Positions 1 through 5,631 of a stretch of DNA of 7,285 nucleotides are shown one piece after another. A program made the translations under genes and the position numbers. Within the stretch, counting starts at the first letter, position 1, and every line of letters starts with the position of its first letter. This DNA is from an uncultured Ruminiclostridium sp. (lineage in GTDB: Bacteria > Bacillota > Clostridia > Oscillospirales > Ruminococcaceae). The notes under the pieces were generated by a model, which saw only the letters and a list, made by a program, of their open reading frames with translations, ran no database searches and was not told the origin of the DNA. The DNA lies in the NCBI GenBank assembly GCA_934462775.1, contig CAKSIR010000119.1:1-7285 (forward strand), read 5' to 3'.

Positions 1-905
1 GTTATCTGCTCTCGGCTGCTGCGTTTAAAGCCTGAATTGTCCGTTTCGTTGTAGGGAATAAGGTTCACATAGCACTTTATCCCCTTGACAAGCTCGCAAA
101 GCTCCCGCGCGTTATCAAGGCTGTCGTTTATTCCTCCGAGGAGAATATACTCGAACGTCAGCTTTTTGTTGGCGCAGACAGTGTAATCCTTTGCGGCTGA
201 TATAAGCTCTGAAAGAGGATAAGCCTTATTGACGGGCATTATCCTGTTCCGTATTTCATCGTTTGGCGCGTGGAGGCTGATGGCGAGGTTTATTCTGCTG
301 CCGCTTCGGGTAAACTCTCTTATTTTCGGCACAAGACCGCCTGTTGAAACGGTAATGTGCGTTGTGCCAATGTCAAGACCGAAGCAGTCGGTTATAATGT
401 CCGCAAACGCCATTACATTGTCATAATTGTCAAATGGCTCGCCTATCCCCATAAGGACAACGTGGGAAACCTTTTCGCCAAGCGCTTTTTCAGCGCAGAG
501 AATTTGAAGCACTATCTCCTGCGGCAGCAGGTCGCGCACCTTTTTCAGCCGCCCGCTTTCGCAGAACGAACAGCCCATGTTGCAGCCTACCTGGGTTGAT
601 ACGCACAGACCGTTGCCGTAATCGTGCTTCATAAGGACGGTTTCAATCATATTTCCGTCAGAAAGCTCAAACAGCACCTTGCAGACATCGGCGTCGGACC
701 GCGTTTCGGCTGCCCTCGGCTTTTCAAAGGTGAAGTCCCTTTCCAGCAAGGCTCTGACCTTTGGATTAAGGGCTTCGATTTCCGCGAAGGATTCTGCGCG
801 CTGCTTGTAAATTCCCTCAAAAACAAACCGAGCCTTTGTTTTGTTTATTCCGTTCCGAAGCAGATATTCCTCAAGCTGCTGTCTTGTAATTCCGTATATG
901 TTCAT
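1..905 (-). CDS. rlmN: RlmN-type 23S rRNA (adenine-2503-C2) methyltransferase, 5' part only
   Basis: Radical SAM enzyme of the RlmN/Cfr family, which methylates A2503 of 23S rRNA (and tRNA in some bacteria) in the cytoplasm. The first 301 codons are visible; the family is usually about 345 residues, so roughly 40-50 C-terminal residues lie outside, including the second catalytic Cys. Seen: LCVSTQVGC at residues 100-108, where C101 matches the first catalytic Cys (C118 of E. coli RlmN); the radical SAM cluster motif CNMGCSFC with C108, C112 and C115; MGIGEP at 152-157; ITVSTGG; and NLIPYN near the cut end. The start is the ATG read leftward from 905, with AAAGGA six bases upstream. After the cluster motif it reads CESGRLKK rather than the more usual CATG or CAST, so it may belong to a divergent clostridial subgroup. 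A Cfr-like C8 methyltransferase cannot be ruled out from sequence alone. Confidence 0.87.
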   Translation of the reverse strand, partial: MNIYGITRQQLEEYLLRNGINKTKARFVFEGIYKQRAESFAEIEALNPKVRALLERDFTFEKPRAAETRSDADVCKVLFELSDGNMIETVLMKHDYGNGLCVSTQVGCNMGCSFCESGRLKKVRDLLPQEIVLQILCAEKALGEKVSHVVLMGIGEPFDNYDNVMAFADIITDCFGLDIGTTHITVSTGGLVPKIREFTRSGSRINLAISLHAPNDEIRNRIMPVNKAYPLSELISAAKDYTVCANKKLTFEYILLGGINDSLDNARELCELVKGIKCYVNLIPYNETDNSGFKRSSREQI

Positions 906-935
906 AGAAAATCCTTTTGTTTTTTATTTTATTTT

Positions 936-964
936 ATTTTAGCTCAACTATTGCAGAATGTCAA
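936..964 (-). promoter_or_regulatory. Sigma-A promoter for the rlmN-type gene
   Basis: Read on the minus strand, a perfect -35 TTGACA (964-959) is followed by a 17-base spacer and -10 TAAAAT (941-936). This places the transcript start near 929, with a short A-rich leader before the ATG at 905. It overlaps the oppositely directed cellulase promoter. Confidence 0.8.
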
Positions 965-979
965 ATTTTCTGCTATTAT
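951..979 (+). promoter_or_regulatory. Sigma-A promoter for the GH5 cellulase
   Basis: TTGCAG (951-956), a 17-base spacer and TATTAT (974-979) give a start near 986 and a leader of about 24 bases. The spacer contains the whole -35 of the opposite rlmN promoter. A dyad, GCAGAA (953-958) and TTCTGC (968-973), covers the spacer and could be an operator; this last point is inference. Confidence 0.78.
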
Positions 980-1009
980 TTTAATAACGACTTTTGAAAG
1001 GAACGTATT

Positions 1010-2188
1010 ATGAAAAGTATAAAAAGAATAATAGCTGCGCTTCTTTCCTGCGCCATGATAGCAAGCTTTGCAGGCTGCGGCGGAAGCGATGAACCAAAGC
1101 CCGACGAAATGCGCGATATTAACGCGATGGGCGTTATCAGCGAAATTGGACTTGGCTGGAGCCTCGGCAACACCCTTGACGCAACGGGAAACGGTTCGGG
1201 CGTAAGCTCCGAAACCTCATGGGGAAATCCCGTTACCACTCAGGAAATGATTGACAAGGTAAAAGAGGGAGGCTTCAACTTTATCCGAATCCCAACCTCA
1301 TGGGGCAATCACATGGACGAAAACAACGTGGTAAACGAGGAGTGGATGGCAAGAGTGCAGGAGGTTGTTGACTACGCGTACAACAGCGGAATGTACGTTA
1401 TCCTCAACGCTCACCACGAGGATTGGTACGACCCATATTACGACAATGCAGACGCAGCCGAAGCAAAGCTGAGAACCCTTTGGAAGCAGATTGCAGACCG
1501 ATTTGAGAATTACAGCGAGCGCCTTATTTTCGAGGGACTGAACGAACCGAGAAAGAGAAACACCGCTCTCGAATGGAACGGCGGCGATCAGGAGGGCTGG
1601 GACGTTGTAAATCAGCTCAACAAGGCGTTTGTTGAAACAGTCAGAAACGCAGGCGGCAACAATCCGAAGCGTATGCTTATGGTATGCGGCTATGCGGCGT
1701 CCTCCGACCCGAAGGTGTGGGACGCGATTGAGCTGCCCGAAAATGACGAAAACATTATTGTTTCAATTCATGCATACCTGCCGTACAACTTTGCTCTTGC
1801 CGACACCAAGACAGGTCAGCCGAGATTCGACCCTGAACGTCCTGCCAGCACTCAGGCGATAGACGAGCTTGTGGACAACATTTTTGACAAGTTCATCAGC
1901 AAGGGAGTTGCGGTAATAATCGGTGAAACGGGCGCAAGAAACCGCGACAACACCGAAGCAAGAGCCGCATGGGCTGAATACTACACCTCGAAGTGCTACG
2001 GAAAGGGAATACCCTGCGCATGGTGGGACAACGGCGCATTCTCCGGCAGCGGCGAGAACTTCGGACTGCTTAACAGAAGAAGCGCTGAATGGCAGTATCC
2101 GGAGGTTGTCGAGGCTTTGGTAAAGGGCATGAACGAGGGCATTGCCAACAACGGAATTGCAGCGCCGAACGACGGTGCAGCAGCGTAA
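1010..2188 (+). CDS. GH5 family endo-beta-glucanase (cellulase), lipoprotein
   Basis: Secreted retaining glycoside hydrolase of family 5 that cleaves internal beta-1,4 bonds of cellulose or related beta-glucans; the fold resembles subfamily GH5_4, which also acts on xyloglucan and mixed-linkage glucan. Residues 1-22 form a signal peptide (KR pair, hydrophobic core) ending FAGC, so C23 is probably lipidated and the enzyme held on the outer face of the membrane. Family motifs in order: GWSLGNTLDA (49-58), FIRIP with R93, NAHHE (133-137), acid/base E179 in GLNEP, HAY (254-256), nucleophile E306 in IIGETG, and WWDNG (338-342). Length of 392 residues is a complete single catalytic domain with no carbohydrate-binding module and no dockerin, so it is not cellulosomal by this route. 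The start is supported by GAAAGGA (996-1002) seven bases upstream. Transcribed alone, ending at the hairpin just after the stop. Confidence 0.93.
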   Translation: MKSIKRIIAALLSCAMIASFAGCGGSDEPKPDEMRDINAMGVISEIGLGWSLGNTLDATGNGSGVSSETSWGNPVTTQEMIDKVKEGGFNFIRIPTSWGNHMDENNVVNEEWMARVQEVVDYAYNSGMYVILNAHHEDWYDPYYDNADAAEAKLRTLWKQIADRFENYSERLIFEGLNEPRKRNTALEWNGGDQEGWDVVNQLNKAFVETVRNAGGNNPKRMLMVCGYAASSDPKVWDAIELPENDENIIVSIHAYLPYNFALADTKTGQPRFDPERPASTQAIDELVDNIFDKFISKGVAVIIGETGARNRDNTEARAAWAEYYTSKCYGKGIPCAWWDNGAFSGSGENFGLLNRRSAEWQYPEVVEALVKGMNEGIANNGIAAPNDGAAA

Positions 2189-2195
2189 ATAAATG

Positions 2196-2234
2196 AAAGC
2201 CGCGCAGATTTGCGTGGCTTTTATTATTTTTTTT
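2196..2234. terminator. Bidirectional intrinsic terminator between convergent genes
   Basis: An 11-bp stem (2196-2206 with 2211-2221, one G-T pair) closes a GATT loop and is followed on the plus strand by a T-rich run to 2234. It starts eight bases after the cellulase stop. In the other direction it lies two bases beyond the end of the methyltransferase gene, followed by TTTCATTTATTT, so it probably serves both. Confidence 0.85.
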
Positions 2235-2994
2235 CCGCCGTAAAGAAAAGCCGCTTGAACTTAAAAATCACTTCGCCGTTTTTCTGCACCGGGAAAATAC
2301 TCTCCGCGCTTTTCAGCACCTCGTCAAGAAACGTCTTTTTGCCGTCCTCGTCAAGAGCACTGAGATAGGGGAGAAGCCTTGTTCCCTTTACCCACTCCAC
2401 AATTGTATTGCAGTCGGGCATACAGTGATAATAAACCGTTTCCCATATATCAAAGGAATCGGTCAGTCCGCACAGTATGTCGTGGTATTCTTCGGGAGAA
2501 AGTATGCTGTTTTTATCAATTGCCACCTTGTCAAAGCCCCATTTAGGCTGTGAAACGATGCTGTCAATGCTCTTAAAGAAAGGCGAGCCGCCGTTCATAG
2601 GTATCTGCACCGCAAGCACTCCGCCTTTGTTCAGTACCGAGAAAATCTTTGCGAGCAGCGTTTCGTGGTGAGGAATCCATTGCAGACAGGCGTTGGAAAA
2701 AACAATGTCAAAACTTCTGCCGATTTTGTCGATTTCAGCTCCGTCAAAGCAGGCAAATTCCATATCCGGATTGTTTTCGCGGGCGGTTTTCAGCATATTT
2801 TCCGAGCTGTCAACGCCGAAAATGTGCGCCGTTGGGAAAATATTTTTCAGCACGCGGGTGCTGTTTCCCGGACCGCAGCCTAAGTCAAGAACTGTTTTGG
2901 GTTCAAAGCGTCTTATCCTTTCTGCAAGGTCAATTGCAGGCTGTGTGCGCTGGGATTTGAATTTCAGGTACTGCGCCGAGCTCCATTCCGCCAT
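2224..2994 (-). CDS. tam: SAM-dependent methyltransferase, trans-aconitate 2-methyltransferase type
   Basis: Class I (Rossmann-fold) methyltransferase. From the start used here it has 256 residues, close to the ~252 of E. coli Tam, which methylates trans-aconitate, a toxic by-product of the citric acid cycle enzyme aconitase. Seen: N-terminal AEWSSAQYLKF followed by RTQPA, a Tam-like opening; SAM motif I VLDLGCGPGNST (35-46); acidic residue D62 in GVDSS ending strand 2; and FSNACLQW (99-106). The start at 2994 is preferred over upstream ATGs at 3048 and 3018: GGGGG sits seven bases before it (3006-3002), and the promoter at 3045-3017 would start RNA near 3010, after both upstream ATGs. Substrate is inferred from similarity only; related clostridial methyltransferases have no proven substrate. 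Single-gene unit convergent with the cellulase. Confidence 0.75.
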   Translation of the reverse strand: MAEWSSAQYLKFKSQRTQPAIDLAERIRRFEPKTVLDLGCGPGNSTRVLKNIFPTAHIFGVDSSENMLKTARENNPDMEFACFDGAEIDKIGRSFDIVFSNACLQWIPHHETLLAKIFSVLNKGGVLAVQIPMNGGSPFFKSIDSIVSQPKWGFDKVAIDKNSILSPEEYHDILCGLTDSFDIWETVYYHCMPDCNTIVEWVKGTRLLPYLSALDEDGKKTFLDEVLKSAESIFPVQKNGEVIFKFKRLFFTAEKK

Positions 2995-3016
2995 ATTTGT
3001 TCCCCCTTTTTCAAAC

Positions 3017-3045
3017 ATTGTAGCACATTGCTCATAACTTTTCAA
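3017..3045 (-). promoter_or_regulatory. Sigma-A promoter for the tam-like gene
   Basis: On the minus strand TTGAAA (3045-3040), a 17-base spacer and TACAAT (3022-3017). The transcript would begin near 3010, leaving a leader of about 16 bases that carries the GGGGG ribosome binding site. This decides the start codon of the methyltransferase. Confidence 0.78.
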
Positions 3046-3077
3046 CAAGATTATTTTAAGGTTTTAAGGTGAAAATC

Positions 3078-3106
3078 TTGATTTTTCAGCTAAAAAATAG
3101 TATAAT
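3078..3106 (+). promoter_or_regulatory. Sigma-A promoter for the two-component operon
   Basis: TTGATT (3078-3083), a 17-base spacer and a consensus TATAAT (3101-3106), giving a start near 3113 and a leader of about 42 bases. The leader contains AACGTTAAT (3128-3136), which fits the loose LytTR half-site pattern (W-M-M-GTT-N-R-K). A single match is weak evidence for autoregulation. Confidence 0.8.
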
Positions 3107-3154
3107 GACTATGTGTGAATATAAGCAAACGTTAATTTTAAAAGGAGGAATAAT

Positions 3155-3886
3155 ATGAGGATCGCCATTGTGGACGACTCCCCCACAGACCTTGAAATTA
3201 CACGAATTTCCGTCAATTCTGCTTTTCCTCAGGTTGGACTGCACATTGACATGATTTCCTGTTATGACAACGGTGTGAAGCTTCTTGACGAATTCAAGGA
3301 AAACACTTACGATATAATTTTCATGGATATAATAATGGATCAGCTTGACGGCATTTCCACCGCCGAAAAGATACGCGAAAAGGACGAATATGTAAAAATC
3401 GTCTTTACCAGCACCAGCAACGAATACGCTGCGGAAAGCTACCGTGTAAAGGCGGACTATTACCTCATAAAGCCCATGAATCTGCACTATGACGGGCTTA
3501 TCGCAATGCTGAGAAGCCTTGACCTTACCGAGCAGGAAAACAAGCGCTACATAACGCTCCCGGGCGGAACCGACGTAATTCTTCGCAATATCGTTTTCAC
3601 CGAATACTATAACCACATAATTGAGATACACATGAAGGACGGTTCTGTTGTAAAAACCAGAATGAGACAGCTTGACCTTGAAACAATGCTGCTTGCTTAC
3701 CCGTTTTTTGTGACCTGCTCGAAAGGCACTGTTGTCAATTTGTACGAGGCTGCGGAAATTTCAAAGGACGTGCTGAGTATGTCTGACGGAACCGATATTC
3801 CTATCAGCCGCCGCAGGCAGAAAGACGTTGAAGCAAGCTATTCAAAGGTCGCTTTCGATAAGATGAGGAAGGAGATGTACGTCTGA
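3155..3886 (+). CDS. LytTR-family response regulator (AgrA/VirR type)
   Basis: Cytoplasmic DNA-binding response regulator of 243 residues. The receiver domain (about 1-120) shows the acidic pair D7-D8, phospho-acceptor D58 in IIFMDIIMD, the Thr/Ser switch region FTSTS (84-88) and K106 in YLIKP. The LytTR DNA-binding domain (about 130-231) runs from YITLPGG through FVTCSKGTVVNL to the family's closing PISRRRQKDV. LytTR proteins of this group control peptide quorum sensing, bacteriocins and virulence in Firmicutes. The start has an excellent AAAGGAGG (3141-3148) six bases upstream. The stop overlaps the ATG of the sensor kinase by one base, so the two are translated together and should be a cognate pair. 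No agrB/agrD or other obvious target gene is in the window, so the regulon is unknown. Confidence 0.93.
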   Translation: MRIAIVDDSPTDLEITRISVNSAFPQVGLHIDMISCYDNGVKLLDEFKENTYDIIFMDIIMDQLDGISTAEKIREKDEYVKIVFTSTSNEYAAESYRVKADYYLIKPMNLHYDGLIAMLRSLDLTEQENKRYITLPGGTDVILRNIVFTEYYNHIIEIHMKDGSVVKTRMRQLDLETMLLAYPFFVTCSKGTVVNLYEAAEISKDVLSMSDGTDIPISRRRQKDVEASYSKVAFDKMRKEMYV

Positions 3887-5220
3887 TGCCGTCTATGTTT
3901 TCGCTTGTGGAAACATGGGCATATTCGCTGGTAAATCTTCTTCCGGGACTTATTCTTTTAATATACCCTTTCAAGGGCAGCTACCGCTTTTCCAAAAGGA
4001 TAGTGGCGCTGCTTATAGTCTTTATCACAGTAGTTCAGCTCGGTCTTGGCACATGGGCAGCTTTTGTGCCGGACACTCCCTCCAATATAAAGTCGATAGT
4101 CAGCACGGTTATCTACCTTGCGGTCTACTTTGCGTCAATTAAGGCAAACAAGGGCAAAATGGTATTCACCCTGCTGATGGTGTCAAACATAGCGAACCTT
4201 GTTACGGTGCTGTCGAAGTGCATCGAGGGAATACTCGCTCCTGATATGGCGGTGCAGGGCTACCGCTGGACCTTTGTTGCGGTAATGACTGTTATGTCGC
4301 TGATTATCTATCTGCCGTTGTTTTGGTACTTCAGACGAATTTACGTTCCCGCGCTTCGCGAAACCACCGACCAGCATATTTGGAACTATATGTGGATAAT
4401 CCCTCTTACGTTCTATCTGCTTTGGTATTATCTTTCCTACAGCCTCAACGGCACGCTTCTTGACGTTGCCCTTGAGCCGAGAAACGCCGTGTTCCTGCTT
4501 GCCGTAAACGGCGGAGCATTCATTGTCTACAACGCGGTAATTTCCCTTTCCGTTGAACAGAAAAAGAACTATGAGCTTAAGATAAAGAATCATCAGCTTG
4601 AAATAAACGCAATTGAGTATAACAGCCTTATGTCAAAGGTAAGGGAAGTACGCCGCATGAATCACGATGTGCGGCACAATATTATTGTTATGAACGAGCT
4701 GCTGAAAAGCAAAAGGTACGATGAGCTTGAAAAGCTGTTTTCCGACTATTTAAGCTCGCTTCCTGATACGGGAAAGCTGATTTATTCTGAAAACGGTACG
4801 GTGAATATACTCATATCCTATTTTGCTCAGCTTGCGAATGCGGACGGAATCGGCTTCGAATGTGCCTGCGGACTGCCTGCCGAAATTGACGTTTCGGACA
4901 CGGATATTGCGGTGCTTGTAGGAAACACGCTTGAAAACGCGGTTGAACACTGTCGCCTTATCAAGGACAAATCACCGGTAATTATCTTCCGCGCAAGGCA
5001 GGACGAAAAGGGCAGGATATTCATTGCCTGCGACAACACCTGTTACAGCGAAATAAAAGCCAACGGAAACAACAATATTTATTCCACCAAGCATTCAGGG
5101 CTTGGAATCGGAACTCAGTCAGCTCAGCTTATCGCAAAAAAGCACGGCGGATTCTACGCATGGGAAAAGCGGGACAATATGTTCTGCGTTTCCGTTATGC
5201 TGAACCCTAAAGCCGAATAA
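3886..5220 (+). CDS. AgrC-like sensor histidine kinase, GHKL ATPase
   Basis: Membrane sensor kinase of 444 residues, partner of the LytTR regulator just upstream. The first ~222 residues hold about seven hydrophobic segments (roughly 14-28, 38-60, 68-86, 92-112, 129-149, 166-186, 200-222), an AgrC-type polytopic sensor. Then come a short charged coiled-coil-like linker (223-255), an H-box MNHDVRHN with likely phospho-acceptor H260, the ATP-binding N-box GNTLENA (N347, N351) and the G-box HSGLGIGTQSAQ (403-414). A separate D-box is not obvious. The ATG overlaps the preceding stop as TGATG; AAGGAG inside the regulator gene lies about 11 bases upstream, a little far, consistent with translational coupling. 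An ATG three codons later (3895) is possible but worse spaced. The ligand cannot be read from the sequence; AgrC relatives sense peptides, but no peptide gene is visible here. Confidence 0.92.
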   Translation: MPSMFSLVETWAYSLVNLLPGLILLIYPFKGSYRFSKRIVALLIVFITVVQLGLGTWAAFVPDTPSNIKSIVSTVIYLAVYFASIKANKGKMVFTLLMVSNIANLVTVLSKCIEGILAPDMAVQGYRWTFVAVMTVMSLIIYLPLFWYFRRIYVPALRETTDQHIWNYMWIIPLTFYLLWYYLSYSLNGTLLDVALEPRNAVFLLAVNGGAFIVYNAVISLSVEQKKNYELKIKNHQLEINAIEYNSLMSKVREVRRMNHDVRHNIIVMNELLKSKRYDELEKLFSDYLSSLPDTGKLIYSENGTVNILISYFAQLANADGIGFECACGLPAEIDVSDTDIAVLVGNTLENAVEHCRLIKDKSPVIIFRARQDEKGRIFIACDNTCYSEIKANGNNNIYSTKHSGLGIGTQSAQLIAKKHGGFYAWEKRDNMFCVSVMLNPKAE

Positions 5221-5454
5221 AAAATAAACATCGGGAGGTGAATCCCGATGTTTTTTTGACGGGGTATCTGAATATACCCGCTGTCACGCTCAGTCGTTAT
5301 CCACCACAAATAATGGCTGAGGTTTTGCACCGCTTTGCGGTAGTTTGGAACTTTGATTGCCGATGTCCCCACTAATAAGCGGCACAAAAGTTCAAGTAAG
5401 GAGAAATGTTATAACCTAAGATAAGACTGTGTAAACACAGCGCTTTATTAAGTT
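5221..5454 (-). ncRNA. Putative structured small RNA, 6S RNA-like
   Basis: No convincing protein is encoded here. On the minus strand a promoter (5489-5461) would start RNA near 5454, and the bidirectional terminator would end it near 5220, giving about 235 nt. Complementary blocks nest as one rod: CGCTGT (5442-5437) with ACAGCG (5284-5279); CTTAG (5420-5416) with CTGAG (5293-5289); GTTAT (5415-5411) with ATAAC (5300-5296); then a large open region; then a terminal arm GAACTTT (5393-5387) with AAAGTTC (5354-5348) and TGCCG (5384-5380) with CGGCA (5362-5358). A small hairpin ACCGC-AAA-GCGGT (5341-5329) sits on the 3' side of the open region. A long rod with a central bubble and a small 3'-side hairpin is the plan of bacterial 6S RNA, which binds RNA polymerase holoenzyme. 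An extra hairpin GGGTAT/ATACCC (5279-5262) precedes the terminator. Identity as 6S is inference from shape and size, not from a sequence match; a plus-strand RNA could fold similarly. Confidence 0.5.
5226..5257. terminator. Strong intrinsic terminator, usable in both directions
   Basis: A perfect 11-bp stem (5226-5236 with 5243-5253) with a GGTGAA loop is followed on the plus strand by seven Ts (5251-5257), and lies five bases after the kinase stop. Read on the minus strand the same stem is followed by TTTATTTTTTATT, so it can also end the leftward RNA proposed at 5221-5454. Confidence 0.92.
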
Positions 5455-5460
5455 GAATAT

Positions 5461-5489
5461 ATATTATCACATAAATAAACGGCGGTCAA
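5461..5489 (-). promoter_or_regulatory. Promoter for the leftward small RNA
   Basis: On the minus strand TTGACC (5489-5484), a 17-base spacer and TAATAT (5466-5461). An alternative -10 GATAAT (5468-5463) has an extended TG before it but a short 15-base spacer. No protein start follows downstream, which argues for a non-coding transcript. Confidence 0.6.
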
Positions 5490-5504
5490 TGGTTTTTTCC
5501 TAAA

Positions 5505-5540
5505 CGGTAAAATTATAACTCAAGCGGTAAATTTATACCT
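5505..5540 (+). repeat. Tandem 16-bp repeats at 20-bp spacing, likely operator
   Basis: CGGTAAAATTATAACT (5505-5520) and CGGTAAATTTATACCT (5525-5540) match at 14 of 16 positions and start exactly 20 bases apart, about two helical turns, so both would face the same side of the DNA. The second copy is itself a partial dyad (GGTA six bases TACC). They lie just upstream of the promoter for the PurF-like gene. The binding protein is unknown. Confidence 0.55.
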
Positions 5541-5552
5541 GCCGCGGCAGGT
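5537..5552. promoter_or_regulatory. 16-bp perfect palindrome upstream of the PurF-like promoter
   Basis: ACCTGCCGCGGCAGGT is a perfect inverted repeat ending six bases before the -35 box, and shares its first four bases with the second tandem repeat. It could be an operator for a dimeric regulator. It could alternatively form a short hairpin (CGCG loop) followed by TTTT and act as a weak terminator of read-through; the run of Ts is too short to favour this. Confidence 0.55.
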
Positions 5553-5558
5553 TTTATA

Positions 5559-5587
5559 TTGCACATAAGATGATTTTGTGCTATACT
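5559..5587 (+). promoter_or_regulatory. Sigma-A promoter for the PurF-like gene
   Basis: TTGCAC (5559-5564), a 17-base spacer and TATACT (5582-5587), giving a start near 5594 and a leader of about 38 bases before the ATG at 5632. The leader is too short for a known purine or PRPP riboswitch. Confidence 0.82.
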
Positions 5588-5631
5588 AAAAGTCTAAACG
5601 ACAAAATTCAATAAAAGGGCAGGTAATACAA

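Noticed and set aside
624..1013. 129-codon open frame on the plus strand
   Set aside because: It runs antisense through the RlmN-type gene and across both divergent promoters, with no ribosome site and no family resemblance.
3086..3631. 181-codon open frame on the minus strand opposite the response regulator
   Set aside because: It is antisense to a clearly conserved receiver domain and crosses the operon promoter; its composition is what the complementary strand of a real gene gives.
5321..5345. Resemblance of CGCAAAGC on the minus strand to a c-di-GMP-I riboswitch motif
   Set aside because: The bases form a small symmetric hairpin, the tetraloop-receptor parts of that riboswitch are missing, and no gene lies downstream in that direction within reach.
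5154..5387. 77-codon open frame on the minus strand
   Set aside because: It overlaps the end of the kinase gene, spans the terminator hairpin, resembles no family I know, and lies over the structured RNA; it is most likely chance.
5397..5414. AAGGAG followed by ATG TTA TAA on the plus strand
   Set aside because: This would be a two-codon frame. The bases are explained by the central region of the proposed minus-strand RNA, and no regulatory logic for a leader peptide is visible.
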